A stretch of DNA of 64,000 nucleotides from NCBI RefSeq assembly GCF_013836145.1, contig NZ_CP057483.1, forward strand, positions 4,318,173 through 4,382,172, written 5' to 3'. The translations under genes were made by a program, and so were the position numbers. Within the stretch, counting starts at the first letter, position 1; each line of letters opens with the position of its first letter. Below the pieces are notes generated by a model that was given only the letters and a program-made list of their open reading frames with translations, was not told the DNA's origin and did no database searches. This document shows positions 41,681 through 50,924 of this stretch, in pieces. The DNA is from Citrobacter sp. RHB25-C09. Its GTDB lineage: Bacteria; Pseudomonadota; Gammaproteobacteria; Enterobacterales; Enterobacteriaceae.

Positions 41681-42721
41681 ATGAAAGTTATGCGTACCAC
41701 TGTCGCAACTGTTGTCGCCGCGACCTTATCCATGAGTTCTTTCTCTGTATTCGCAGCAGCAAGTTTGACAGGTGCTGGTGCAACTTTCCCTGCGCCGGTG
41801 TATGCCAAATGGGCGGATACTTATCAGAAAGAAACGGGTAGCAAAGTTAACTACCAGGGGATTGGTTCCTCCGGTGGTGTAAAACAAATTACTGCGAATA
41901 CTGTTGATTTCGGTGCTTCTGATGCGCCGCTGTCTGACGAAAAACTGAATCAGGAAGGTTTGTTCCAGTTCCCGACCGTGATCGGCGGCGTGGTGCTGGC
42001 AGTGAATATCCCTGGCCTGAAGTCTGGCGAACTGGTGCTGGACGGCAAAACGCTGGGTGACATCTATCTGGGCAAAATCAAGAAGTGGGATGATGAAGCC
42101 ATCACCAAACTGAACCCAGGTGTGAAACTGCCTTCTCAGAACATCGCCGTGGTACGTCGCGCTGACGGTTCTGGTACCTCCTTCGTCTTCACCAGCTACC
42201 TGGCGAAAGTAAACGAAGAGTGGAAAACCAAAGTCGGCGCTGGCTCTACCGTTAACTGGCCGACCGGTCTGGGCGGTAAAGGTAACGACGGTATCGCTGC
42301 GTTCGTACAGCGTCTGCCTGGCTCTATTGGTTACGTAGAATATGCATACGCGAAGCAGAACAACCTGGCTTACACCAAACTGATTTCTGCGGATGGCAAA
42401 CCGGTAAGCCCGACCGAAGAGAACTTCGCCAACGCCGCGAAAGGTGCTGACTGGAGCAAGTCCTTCGCACAGGATCTGACGAACCAGAAGGGTGACAATG
42501 CGTGGCCAATCACCTCCACCACTTTCATTCTGGTGCATAAAGAGCAGAAGAAACCTGAGCAGGGCGCAGAAGTGCTGAAATTCTTCGACTGGGCATACAA
42601 AAATGGCGGCAAACAGGCGAATGACCTGGACTACGCCAGCCTGCCGGATAGCGTCGTTGAGCAGATTCGTGCCGCGTGGAAGACCAATGTGAAGGACAGC
42701 AGCGGTAAAGCATTGTATTAA
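41681..42721 (+). CDS. pstS: Phosphate ABC transporter periplasmic binding protein
   Basis: This 346-residue protein has a signal peptide, MKVMRTTVATVVAATLSMSS, likely cleaved after VFA before AASLTGAG. The mature part has the phosphate-binding GAGATFPAP, GSSGGV and RADGSGTSF segments. It captures phosphate for PstCAB. AGGAG is 7 nt upstream of the ATG. Confidence 0.98.
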   Translation: MKVMRTTVATVVAATLSMSSFSVFAAASLTGAGATFPAPVYAKWADTYQKETGSKVNYQGIGSSGGVKQITANTVDFGASDAPLSDEKLNQEGLFQFPTVIGGVVLAVNIPGLKSGELVLDGKTLGDIYLGKIKKWDDEAITKLNPGVKLPSQNIAVVRRADGSGTSFVFTSYLAKVNEEWKTKVGAGSTVNWPTGLGGKGNDGIAAFVQRLPGSIGYVEYAYAKQNNLAYTKLISADGKPVSPTEENFANAAKGADWSKSFAQDLTNQKGDNAWPITSTTFILVHKEQKKPEQGAEVLKFFDWAYKNGGKQANDLDYASLPDSVVEQIRAAWKTNVKDSSGKALY

Positions 42722-42741
42722 CATAGTTTTCTGGCGAAAAT

Positions 42742-42814
42742 GGCGGGTGGCGCTAACGCTTACCCGCCCTACAGTTCACCCTGTAGGCCCGGTAAGCGTT
42801 AGCGCCACCGGGCA
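42742..42814. repeat. Two REP palindromes between pstS and pstC
   Basis: GGCGGGTGGCGCTAACGC...CCCGCC (42742-42772) and an inverted copy GGCCCGGTAAGCG...CGCCACCGGGC (42783-42814) form a BIME-like pair. It likely protects the upstream pstS message, so PstS is made in excess of the membrane subunits. Confidence 0.85.
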
Positions 42815-42848
42815 TATTCGTACAACGTCACAATCAGAAGAGTAATTT

Positions 42849-43808
42849 ATGGCTGCAACCAAGCCTGCATTTAACCCACCGGGTAAAAAGGGTGACATGA
42901 TATTCAGCGTGCTGGTAAAACTGGCTGCGCTGATTGTGCTATTGATGCTGGGTGGCATTATTGTCTCTCTGGTCATCTCCTCCTGGCCAAGCATTGAGAA
43001 GTTTGGATTCTCGTTCCTGTGGACCAAAGACTGGGACGCGCCAAACGACATCTACGGTGCGCTGGTGCCGATCTACGGCACGCTCGTGACCTCCTTTATC
43101 GCGCTGCTGATTGCCGTTCCGGTGAGCTTCGGCATCGCGTTATTTCTGACTGAACTTGCGCCCAACTGGCTGCGTCGCCCGCTGGGTATCGCCATTGAAC
43201 TGCTGGCGGCAATCCCAAGTATTGTTTACGGCATGTGGGGCCTGTTTATCTTCGCCCCGCTGTTCGCCACTTATTTCCAGGAACCGGTAGGCAACGTCCT
43301 TTCCAACATTCCGTTTGTTGGTGCGCTGTTCTCCGGCCCAGCGTTTGGTATCGGCATTCTGGCTGCGGGTGTGATCCTCGCCATTATGATCATCCCGTAC
43401 ATTGCGGCGGTTATGCGTGATGTCTTCGAGCAAACGCCGGTAATGATGAAAGAATCCGCTTACGGTATCGGCTGTACAACCTGGGAAGTCATCTGGCGCA
43501 TTGTGTTGCCGTACACCAAAAATGGCGTCATTGGCGGCATTATGCTGGGACTGGGGCGCGCGCTGGGTGAAACGATGGCGGTGACCTTTATCATCGGTAA
43601 CACCTACCAGCTCGACAGCGCTTCGCTGTATATGCCGGGCAACAGTATTACCTCTGCACTGGCGAACGAATTTGCGGAAGCGGAATCCGGTCTGCACGTG
43701 GCCGCGCTGATGGAACTGGGTCTGATTCTGTTCGTTATCACCTTCATCGTGCTGGCCGCGTCTAAGTTTATGATTCTGCGCCTGGCGAAGAATGAGGGGG
43801 CGCGCTAA
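42849..43808 (+). CDS. pstC: Phosphate ABC transporter permease PstC
   Basis: This 319-residue inner membrane protein starts MAATKPAFNPPGKKGDMIFS. It has six or so hydrophobic segments and the coupling-helix motif ESAYGIGCTTWEVIWRIVLP. Its stop overlaps the pstA start. Confidence 0.97.
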   Translation: MAATKPAFNPPGKKGDMIFSVLVKLAALIVLLMLGGIIVSLVISSWPSIEKFGFSFLWTKDWDAPNDIYGALVPIYGTLVTSFIALLIAVPVSFGIALFLTELAPNWLRRPLGIAIELLAAIPSIVYGMWGLFIFAPLFATYFQEPVGNVLSNIPFVGALFSGPAFGIGILAAGVILAIMIIPYIAAVMRDVFEQTPVMMKESAYGIGCTTWEVIWRIVLPYTKNGVIGGIMLGLGRALGETMAVTFIIGNTYQLDSASLYMPGNSITSALANEFAEAESGLHVAALMELGLILFVITFIVLAASKFMILRLAKNEGAR

Positions 43809-44698
43809 TGGCTACGCTTGAAATGCAAAACACCGAAGCACTGGCTGAATCTCGCCGCAAAATGCAGGCGCGTCGGCGGATGAAAAATCGTATCGCGCTG
43901 ACGCTCTCTATGGGCACCATGGCGTTTGGCCTGTTCTGGCTTATCTGGATCCTGATGTCCACCCTGACTCGGGGTATCGATGGAATGTCGCTGGCGCTGT
44001 TCACTGAAATGACGCCACCACCGAATACCGCGGGTGGCGGGCTGGCGAACGCCCTGGCGGGTAGCGGGCTGTTAATTCTCTGGGCGACAGTGTTAGGTAC
44101 CCCGCTCGGTATTATGGCGGGGATTTATCTGGCGGAGTACGGACGTAAATCCTGGCTCGCGGAAGTGATTCGCTTCATCAATGACATTCTGCTTTCCGCA
44201 CCGTCTATCGTGGTTGGCCTGTTCGTTTACACCATTGTGGTGGCGAAAATGGAGCACTTCTCCGGTTGGGCTGGCGTGATCGCACTGGCGCTGCTGCAAG
44301 TACCAATCGTGATTCGTACTACCGAAAATATGCTGAAACTGGTGCCGGATAGCCTGCGCGAAGCGGCTTACGCGCTGGGCACGCCGAAATGGAAAATGAT
44401 TTCTGCGATCACCCTGAAAGCGTCCGTCTCCGGGATCATGACCGGTATCCTGCTGGCGATTGCGCGTATCGCGGGTGAAACTGCCCCGCTGCTGTTTACC
44501 GCGCTCTCCAACCAGTTCTGGAGTACCGACATGATGCAGCCGATCGCCAACCTGCCGGTGACCATCTTTAAATTTGCGATGAGTCCGTTTGCCGAATGGC
44601 AGCAACTGGCCTGGGCCGGAGTGCTGATCATTACGCTGTGCGTACTGCTGCTGAACATTCTGGCGCGCGTGATATTCGCTAAGAATAAACACGGTTAA
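43808..44698 (+). CDS. pstA: Phosphate ABC transporter permease PstA
   Basis: This 296-residue permease starts MATLEMQNTEALAESRRKMQ. It has a basic cytoplasmic N-terminus, hydrophobic segments and the coupling-loop motif REAAYALGTPKWKMISAI. The ATG overlaps the final base of the pstC stop, so translation is coupled. Confidence 0.97.
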   Translation: MATLEMQNTEALAESRRKMQARRRMKNRIALTLSMGTMAFGLFWLIWILMSTLTRGIDGMSLALFTEMTPPPNTAGGGLANALAGSGLLILWATVLGTPLGIMAGIYLAEYGRKSWLAEVIRFINDILLSAPSIVVGLFVYTIVVAKMEHFSGWAGVIALALLQVPIVIRTTENMLKLVPDSLREAAYALGTPKWKMISAITLKASVSGIMTGILLAIARIAGETAPLLFTALSNQFWSTDMMQPIANLPVTIFKFAMSPFAEWQQLAWAGVLIITLCVLLLNILARVIFAKNKHG

Positions 44699-44710
44699 GT
44701 TTTGATACCT

Positions 44711-44791
44711 TGCCGGATGGCGGCGTAAACGCCTTATCCGGCCTACGGATTGACATATATCCAGGCCTGATAAGCGTAGCGCCATCAGGCA
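44711..44791. repeat. Two REP palindromes between pstA and pstB
   Basis: TGCCGGATGGCGGCG...CGCCTTATCCGGC (44711-44746) and GGCCTGATAAGCG...CGCCATCAGGC (44763-44791) form a BIME inside the pst operon. They do not look like terminators because no T-run follows. Confidence 0.88.
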
Positions 44792-44810
44792 TGATGAGGA
44801 AAAGAGTGAA

Positions 44811-45584
44811 ATGAGTATGGTTGATACTGCTCCGGGTAAGATTCAGGTTCGTGATTTGAACTTCTACTATGGCAAATTCCATGCCCTGAAGAACATCAAC
44901 CTGGATATCGCAAAGAACCAGGTGACGGCGTTTATTGGGCCATCTGGCTGTGGAAAATCCACCTTATTGCGTACCTTTAACAAGATGTATTCGCTCTATC
45001 CGGAACAGCGTGCGGAAGGTGAAATTTTGCTGGATGGGGATAACATCCTCACTAACACCCAGGATATCGCTCTGCTGCGTGCCAAAGTGGGCATGGTCTT
45101 TCAGAAACCGACGCCGTTTCCGATGTCGATCTATGACAACATCGCCTTCGGTGTACGCCTGTTTGAGAAGCTATCCCGTGCGGATATGGATGAGCGAGTA
45201 CAATGGGCATTGACCAAAGCCGCATTATGGGCTGAAACCAAAGATAAATTGCACCAGAGCGGGTACTCTCTCTCCGGGGGCCAGCAGCAGCGTCTGTGTA
45301 TTGCGCGTGGTATCGCCATTCGCCCGGAAGTGTTGCTGTTGGATGAGCCATGTTCAGCGCTGGACCCGATCTCAACCGGTCGTATCGAAGAGCTGATCAC
45401 CGAGCTGAAGCAGGATTACACCGTAGTGATCGTCACCCACAACATGCAACAGGCTGCACGTTGTTCCGACCACACGGCGTTTATGTATCTGGGCGAATTG
45501 ATTGAGTTCAGCAACACGGACGATCTGTTCACCAAGCCCGCGAAGAAACAAACTGAAGACTACATCACTGGTCGTTATGGCTAA
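44811..45584 (+). CDS. pstB: Phosphate ABC transporter ATP-binding protein
   Basis: This 257-residue ABC ATPase starts MSMVDTAPGKIQVRDLNFYY. Walker A is GPSGCGKST, the signature is LSGGQQQR and Walker B is VLLLDEPCSALD. It powers phosphate import and passes the phosphate signal through PhoU to PhoR. Confidence 0.98.
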   Translation: MSMVDTAPGKIQVRDLNFYYGKFHALKNINLDIAKNQVTAFIGPSGCGKSTLLRTFNKMYSLYPEQRAEGEILLDGDNILTNTQDIALLRAKVGMVFQKPTPFPMSIYDNIAFGVRLFEKLSRADMDERVQWALTKAALWAETKDKLHQSGYSLSGGQQQRLCIARGIAIRPEVLLLDEPCSALDPISTGRIEELITELKQDYTVVIVTHNMQQAARCSDHTAFMYLGELIEFSNTDDLFTKPAKKQTEDYITGRYG

Positions 45585-45598
45585 TTCTGGAGCGCGTT

Positions 45599-46324
45599 GT
45601 GGATAACCTTAATCTTAATAAACATATTTCCGGCCAGTTCAACGCTGAACTGGAGAGCATCCGCACTCAGGTTATGACCATGGGCGGCATGGTGGAACAG
45701 CAGCTTTCTGATGCGATCACCGCGATGCACAACCAGGACAGTGAGTTGGCGAAGCGCGTCATCGACGGCGACAAGCACGTCAACATGATGGAAGTGGCAA
45801 TCGACGAAGCCTGCGTGCGCATTATTGCGAAACGTCAGCCGACGGCGAGCGACCTGCGTCTGGTGATGGCGATCATCAAAACCATCGCTGAGCTGGAGCG
45901 TATTGGTGATGTGGCGGATAAAATCTGTCGTACCGCGCTGGAGAAATTCTCCCAGCAACACCAGCCGCTGCTGGTGAGCCTGGAATCTCTGGGGCGTCAT
46001 ACCGTACAGATGCTGCACGATGTGCTTGATGCCTTCGCACGAATGGATCTGGACGAAGCGGTGCGTATCTATCGTGAAGATAAAAAAGTTGACCAGGAAT
46101 ACGAAGGTATCGTGCGTCAGCTGATGACCTACATGATGGAAGATTCCCGTACCATTCCCAGCGTGCTAACCGCACTATTCTGCGCCCGCTCTATCGAGCG
46201 TATCGGTGACCGCTGCCAGAATATCTGCGAATACATCTTCTACTTCGTGAAAGGGCAGGATTTCCGTCACGTCGGCGGGGATGAGCTGGACAAGCTACTT
46301 GCGGGTAAAGACCCGAAAGAGTAA
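45599..46324 (+). CDS. phoU: Phosphate signalling protein PhoU
   Basis: This 241-residue protein starts at GTG and reads MDNLNLNKHISGQFNAELES. Two three-helix PhoU repeats each carry a metal-binding E-x-x-R-I-x-D-x-x-D motif (ELERIGDVAD and SIERIGDRCQN). It represses PhoR/PhoB signalling when phosphate is plentiful and limits Pst uptake. It is the last gene of the pst operon. Confidence 0.98.
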   Translation: MDNLNLNKHISGQFNAELESIRTQVMTMGGMVEQQLSDAITAMHNQDSELAKRVIDGDKHVNMMEVAIDEACVRIIAKRQPTASDLRLVMAIIKTIAELERIGDVADKICRTALEKFSQQHQPLLVSLESLGRHTVQMLHDVLDAFARMDLDEAVRIYREDKKVDQEYEGIVRQLMTYMMEDSRTIPSVLTALFCARSIERIGDRCQNICEYIFYFVKGQDFRHVGGDELDKLLAGKDPKE

Positions 46325-46331
46325 TTAGTGA

Positions 46332-46372
46332 AATTAATCCCAATGCGTAATACATTGGGATTAATTATATTT
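46332..46372. terminator. pst-phoU operon terminator
   Basis: AATTAATCCCAATG and CATTGGGATTAATT form a perfect 14-bp stem with a 7-nt loop 8 nt after the phoU stop. The following A/T-rich stretch lacks a clean T-run, so efficiency is uncertain. Confidence 0.7.
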
Positions 46373-46533
46373 ATAAATTCCTATTTTTGTGTTGTGATTT
46401 AATAACAGCGAACATTGTCACACTTTAAAAAAGAGCATGTTGCTTTTTTTACTCTCCAGAATTAAATTCACATTAACACTCTTCGAGATTACTAAATAAA
46501 ATTATTCATCTCGATAAAAATATGTAAATAAAT
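46373..46533 (+). promoter_or_regulatory. bgl promoter / silencer region
   Basis: This is a strongly A/T-rich stretch upstream of the bgl leader with no gene. CRP-like half-sites are seen (TGTGA at 46393-46397; TCACA at 46418-46422). In E. coli this region is silenced by H-NS and activated by mutation or insertion. I cannot assign exact -35/-10 elements. Confidence 0.5.
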
Positions 46534-46600
46534 GGATTGTTACTGCATTTGCAGGCAAAACCTGATTGAACCAGTCTTACTGGTGATGTCGGGTTTTTTT
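46534..46600 (+). terminator. RAT1 antiterminator site and terminator t1 ahead of bglG
   Basis: The 29-nt ribonucleic antiterminator (46534-46562) begins GGATTGTTACTGCATT and ends GGCAAAACC. It overlaps terminator t1, in which AACCTGA pairs with TCGGGTT around a CCAGT/ACTGG stem followed by T7. BglG dimer binding to the RAT prevents the terminator from forming. Confidence 0.93.
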
Positions 46601-46622
46601 ATTTATGGAAAAGGATTTTCTC

Positions 46623-47464
46623 ATGAATATGAAAATCACCAGAGTCTTGAATAATAATGTATTAGTGGTGATTGATGACAACCAACGAGAAAAGGTTGTT
46701 ATGGGAAAAGGTATTGGTTTTCAAAAGCGAACAGGGGATCGTCTCAGTTCATCACAGGTGGAGAAAGAGTACGCACTAAGTAGTCATGAATTAACCGGCA
46801 GATTAAGTGAACTATTAAGTCATATCCCTCTGGAAATAATGACAACCTGCGATCGTATCATTTCGCTGGCCAAGGAACGACTGGGAAAATTACAGGATAG
46901 CGTTTATATTTCGCTTACCGACCACTGCCAGTTTGCGATTAAGCGTTGCGAACAGAATATCCGATTGCCTAACCCTCTGTTATGGGATATTCAACGCCTT
47001 TATCCTAAGGAGTACCAGCTTGGTGAAGAAGCATTAGCGATAATACACAAACGGCTGGGTGTTCAGTTACCTGAAGACGAAGTGGGCTTTATCGCTATGC
47101 ACCTGGTGAGTGCACAAATGAGCGGTAACATGGAGGATGTTGTGGGTGTGACGCAGTTAATGCGAGAAATGCTGCAGCTCATAAAATTCCAGTTCGGCAT
47201 TAATTATCAGGAAGAGAGCTTAAGTTATCAGCGGCTGCTGACGCATTTAAAATTTTTGTCCTGGCGTATTCTGGAACAAGCTTCAATTACTGATGATGAT
47301 ATTGCATTACAACAGGCAATAAAAAAGAGTTATCTGGAAGCATGGCGCTGCGCTGCGCTGAGCGAATAGCGATTTTTATTGGCCTGCAGTATCACCGCAA
47401 AATTACGACAGAAGAGATCATGTTCTTAGCGATCAATATCGAAAGAGTGCGTAAAGAGCATTAA
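46623..47464 (+). pseudogene. bglG: Antiterminator BglG, frameshifted near the C-terminus
   Basis: The ATG at 46623 reads MNMKITRVLNNNVLVVIDDN, with the CAT RNA-binding domain (about 1-60) and two PRD domains. The open frame stops at 47369 after 248 residues, ending WRCAALSE. Three tandem copies of GCGCT at 47345-47359 cause this. With two copies the frame would continue to 47464 and give exactly 278 residues, the E. coli length, ending FLAINIERVRKEH. The lost part includes the last conserved helix of PRD2. The product may be inactive, partly active or switchable; a sequencing error is possible. RAT sites and downstream genes look intact. Confidence 0.88.
47345..47359 (+). repeat. (GCGCT)3 tandem repeat inside bglG
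   Basis: Three perfect 5-bp units lie in the 3' part of bglG. Since 5 is not a multiple of 3, gain or loss of one unit shifts the frame. Two units restore the full-length protein. Confidence 0.93.
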
Positions 47465-47483
47465 ATTTTTTCCACTTAAGCCA

Positions 47484-47563
47484 GGATTGTTACCGCATTC
47501 GCGGGCAAAACCTGAAGAAGGGTGCTTGTTAATAAACAGGCACCCTTCTTCAGGTTTTTTTTT
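47484..47563 (+). terminator. RAT2 antiterminator site and terminator t2 ahead of bglF
   Basis: RAT2 (47484-47512) begins GGATTGTTACCGCATT. It overlaps terminator t2, a long stem of AACCTGAAGAAGGGTGC with GCACCCTTCTTCAGGTT followed by T-rich sequence. This second checkpoint puts bglF and downstream genes under BglG control independently of t1. Confidence 0.95.
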
Positions 47564-47595
47564 GAAAATCGCCGCAACGCGGTTAGGGAAGAGGT

Positions 47596-49479
47596 ATGAC
47601 GGAATTAGCCAGAAACATTGTGGCTGGTGTTGGTGGCGCAGATAACATCATCAGTTTGATGCACTGCGCAACTCGCTTACGTTTTAAGTTGAAAGATGCG
47701 ACTAAAGCGCAGCCTGAAAAATTAAAAAATATGGCTGGAATTATCATGGTCGTAGAGAGCGGCGGGCAATTTCAGGTAGTCATTGGTAACCATGTGGCCG
47801 ATGTCTATAAAGCTGTCAATGAGGTAACCGGCATAAGCGATAAGCCGCAGCAAGCGTCATCAACAGACAAAAAGGAAAATCTCCTGAATCGCCTTGTCTT
47901 TGTTATCTCCGGTATTTTTACTCCACTAATTGGACTTATGGCGGCAACCGGGATTCTAAAAGGCAGTTTGTCTGTTGCAGTGAGTTGCGGATGGCTGACA
48001 GAGCAAAGCGGAACCTGGCTGATTCTGTTTAGCGTCAGTGATTCACTGTTTTATTTCTTTCCGCTCATCCTTGGTTATACGGCAGGGAAACGGTTTGGTG
48101 GTAACCCTTTTATCACAATGGTGATTGGCGGGGCTCTCGTTCATCCGCTCATTCTGAAAGCTTTTGAAAGTAGCCAGAGCGCGGAAGCGGCGCTCACACA
48201 TTTTCTGGGAATACCGGTCACTTTTATCAATTACACCTCCTCAGTAATCCCCATTATTTTTTCAGCATGGCTTTGCAGCATCATGGAGCGAAAACTCAAC
48301 GCCTGGCTGCCGTCGGCGATTAAAAATTTCTTTACCCCATTGCTATGCCTGAGCGTTATCACACCAATGACTTTTTTGGTGGTGGGCCCACTATCAACAT
48401 GGATAAGCGAACTCATTGCCGCAGGTTATTTATACCTTTACAACGCGGTGCCGTGGTTTGCGGGGGCCGTCATGGGGGGGTTATGGCAAATCTTTGTCAT
48501 GTTTGGTCTGCACTGGGGACTTGTCCCGCTCTGCATCAATAACTTTACCGTCCTTGGCTACGACACAATGCTTCCTCTGTTGATGCCAGCGATCATGGCG
48601 CAGGTCGGCGCATCGTTGGGGATATTTTTCAGCGAGCGCGACGCACAGAAGAAAGTGGTTGCCGGTTCAGCGGCCATTACCGGACTGTTTGGTATCACAG
48701 AGCCTGCGGTTTACGGCGTTACTCTACCCCGGAAATACCCTTTCATTATCGCCTGCCTGAGCGGAGCGCTGGGCGCCGCAGTAATTGGCTATGCGCAGAC
48801 CAAAGTTTATTCCTTCGGCATACCGAGCATTTTCACATTTATGCAGACCATACCTTCAACCGGCGTTGACTTCACGGTATGGGCTTGTGTGTTAGGGGGC
48901 GCGATTGCCGTAGGTTGCGCGCTTGTCGGCACTCTTGTGTGCAGTCTGATTTTTAAACAGAAACAGAGTGTCCGGACAGAGACTACTCAACCGCCGTCAG
49001 CGTTTGTTGAAAAGAAAAGTAATGATATTTCAATGGTGTTATCACCACTCACCGGAGAGATCGTTCCGCTGTCTGACGTTACCGATCCCACCTTTGCAAG
49101 CGGTTTGCTGGGTAAAGGGGTTGCGGTTAAACCGACTATTGGTGAGGTTCGATCACCGGTTAATGGTTCTGTTGCCTCACTTTTCGAAACACTGCATGCC
49201 ATAGGCATTGAGTCTGAAGATGGGAAGGAAATATTGATTCATGTCGGAATCGATACCGTCAAACTGAAAGGCCAGCATTTTAGCGCTCATATCAATGTAG
49301 GTGATCCTGTTAAGGCGGGTGATCGCTTGATCTCCTTTGATATCCCCGCCATTCGTGCAGCGGGATTCGATCTCACCACGCCGGTGGTGATCAGTAATAG
49401 TGACGATTTTACCGACGTATTGGTTCCGGCTGATGAAAAAGTGAATGCCGGTGAACCACTGCTATCTGTAATTCAATAA
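47596..49479 (+). CDS. bglF: Beta-glucoside-specific PTS enzyme II (BCA)
   Basis: This 627-residue transporter starts MTELARNIVAGVGGADNIIS. The IIB domain has phosphorylated Cys24 in SLMHCATRLR. A IIC membrane domain spans about 100-460 with the GITEPAVYG motif. The IIA domain has phosphorylated His549 in EILIHVGID. It imports and phosphorylates beta-glucosides such as salicin and arbutin, and in E. coli phosphorylates BglG to inactivate it when sugar is absent. Confidence 0.97.
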   Translation: MTELARNIVAGVGGADNIISLMHCATRLRFKLKDATKAQPEKLKNMAGIIMVVESGGQFQVVIGNHVADVYKAVNEVTGISDKPQQASSTDKKENLLNRLVFVISGIFTPLIGLMAATGILKGSLSVAVSCGWLTEQSGTWLILFSVSDSLFYFFPLILGYTAGKRFGGNPFITMVIGGALVHPLILKAFESSQSAEAALTHFLGIPVTFINYTSSVIPIIFSAWLCSIMERKLNAWLPSAIKNFFTPLLCLSVITPMTFLVVGPLSTWISELIAAGYLYLYNAVPWFAGAVMGGLWQIFVMFGLHWGLVPLCINNFTVLGYDTMLPLLMPAIMAQVGASLGIFFSERDAQKKVVAGSAAITGLFGITEPAVYGVTLPRKYPFIIACLSGALGAAVIGYAQTKVYSFGIPSIFTFMQTIPSTGVDFTVWACVLGGAIAVGCALVGTLVCSLIFKQKQSVRTETTQPPSAFVEKKSNDISMVLSPLTGEIVPLSDVTDPTFASGLLGKGVAVKPTIGEVRSPVNGSVASLFETLHAIGIESEDGKEILIHVGIDTVKLKGQHFSAHINVGDPVKAGDRLISFDIPAIRAAGFDLTTPVVISNSDDFTDVLVPADEKVNAGEPLLSVIQ

Positions 49480-49500
49480 ACATAAAAGGAGTTAATGGTA

Positions 49501-50904
49501 ATGAAAGCATTTCCTGAGTCATTTCTCTGGGGCGGCGCAACCGCTGCAAACCAAATAGAAGGTGCCTGGCAAGCCGATGGTAAAGGCGTATCTACTTCAG
49601 ATTTACAACCACATGGCGTAATGGGAAAAATGGAGCACCGTATCGCCGGTAAAGAAAATATTAAAGATACGGCTATCGATTTTTATCATCGGTATCCAGA
49701 AGACATTGCGCTATTTGCCGAAATGGGATTTACCTGTTTGCGTGTTTCTATTGCCTGGGCGCGTATTTTTCCTCAGGGAGATGAGCAACAGCCTAATGAA
49801 CAAGGTCTGGCGTTTTACGATCGCTTGTTTGATGAGTTAGCGGCCGCGGGTATTAAACCACTGGTCACCCTCTCTCATTATGAAATGCCTTATGGCCTGG
49901 TGAGCAACTATGGTGGCTGGGCTAATCGTCAGGTCATTCAACATTTTGAGCATTATGCGAAAACAGTATTCACCCGCTATCAGCATAAGGTCAAACTGTG
50001 GCTAACGTTTAATGAAATCAATATGTCTTTGCATGCGCCGTTTACCGGTGTGGGATTACCGGAAGAGAGTGGTAAAGCGGACGTGTACAAGGCGATTCAT
50101 CATCAACTGGTTGCCAGTGCCCGCGCCGTTAAAGCCTGCCATTCCATTATCCCTGATGCCAAAATTGGCAATATGTTGTTAGGTGGACTGGTTTACCCTC
50201 TGAGTTGCCATCCCCAGGATATCTTAGAAGCGATGCAGGAAAATCGCAGTTGGCTTTTCTTTGGTGATGTTCAGGCTCGTGGTTCATACCCAGGCTATAT
50301 GCTGCGCTTCTTCCGCGAGCAAAATATCCACATTGAGATAACCGATCAGGATAAAGAGGATCTACAACATACTGTAGATTTTATTTCCTTCAGCTATTAC
50401 ATGACCGGCTGTGTCTCTCATGATGAGACGATTAAGAAAAATGTGCAGGGTAATATTTTGCATATGATCCCGAACCCGAACCTGAAAAGTTCAGAATGGG
50501 GATGGCAAATTGATCCAACCGGACTACGTGTACTACTGAATGCTCTGTGGGATCGCTATCAAAAGCCATTATTTATTGTTGAAAATGGACTCGGCGCAAA
50601 AGATTGCGTTGAAGCGGATGGTTCTGTTCAGGACGATTATCGAATTCAATATTTAAACGATCACCTCGTACAAATTAACGAAGCCATTGAAGATGGTGTG
50701 GATGTGATGGGATATACCAGTTGGGGGCCTATTGATTTAGTCAGTGCATCCCATTCCCAAATGTCTAAGCGTTACGGCTTTATTTATGTCGATCGCGATG
50801 ATGAAGGTAATGGAACATTAGCGAGAACGCGGAAAAAGAGTTTTTACTGGTACGCAGAAGTGATTCGTACCAACGGGTTATCGTTAAAACGCCACAGCAT
50901 CTAA
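49501..50904 (+). CDS. bglB: 6-phospho-beta-glucosidase BglB
   Basis: This GH1 enzyme hydrolyses phosphorylated beta-glucosides made by BglF. The ATG at 49501 (MKAFPESFLWGGATAANQIE) is preferred to the ATG at 49495, because AGGAG lies 9 nt upstream against only 3 nt. That gives 467 residues, close to 470 in E. coli. Catalytic residues are Glu172 in TFNEIN and Glu361 in VENGLG. Confidence 0.97.
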   Translation: MKAFPESFLWGGATAANQIEGAWQADGKGVSTSDLQPHGVMGKMEHRIAGKENIKDTAIDFYHRYPEDIALFAEMGFTCLRVSIAWARIFPQGDEQQPNEQGLAFYDRLFDELAAAGIKPLVTLSHYEMPYGLVSNYGGWANRQVIQHFEHYAKTVFTRYQHKVKLWLTFNEINMSLHAPFTGVGLPEESGKADVYKAIHHQLVASARAVKACHSIIPDAKIGNMLLGGLVYPLSCHPQDILEAMQENRSWLFFGDVQARGSYPGYMLRFFREQNIHIEITDQDKEDLQHTVDFISFSYYMTGCVSHDETIKKNVQGNILHMIPNPNLKSSEWGWQIDPTGLRVLLNALWDRYQKPLFIVENGLGAKDCVEADGSVQDDYRIQYLNDHLVQINEAIEDGVDVMGYTSWGPIDLVSASHSQMSKRYGFIYVDRDDEGNGTLARTRKKSFYWYAEVIRTNGLSLKRHSI

Positions 50905-50924
50905 TAATAAGATAAAGGATTATT

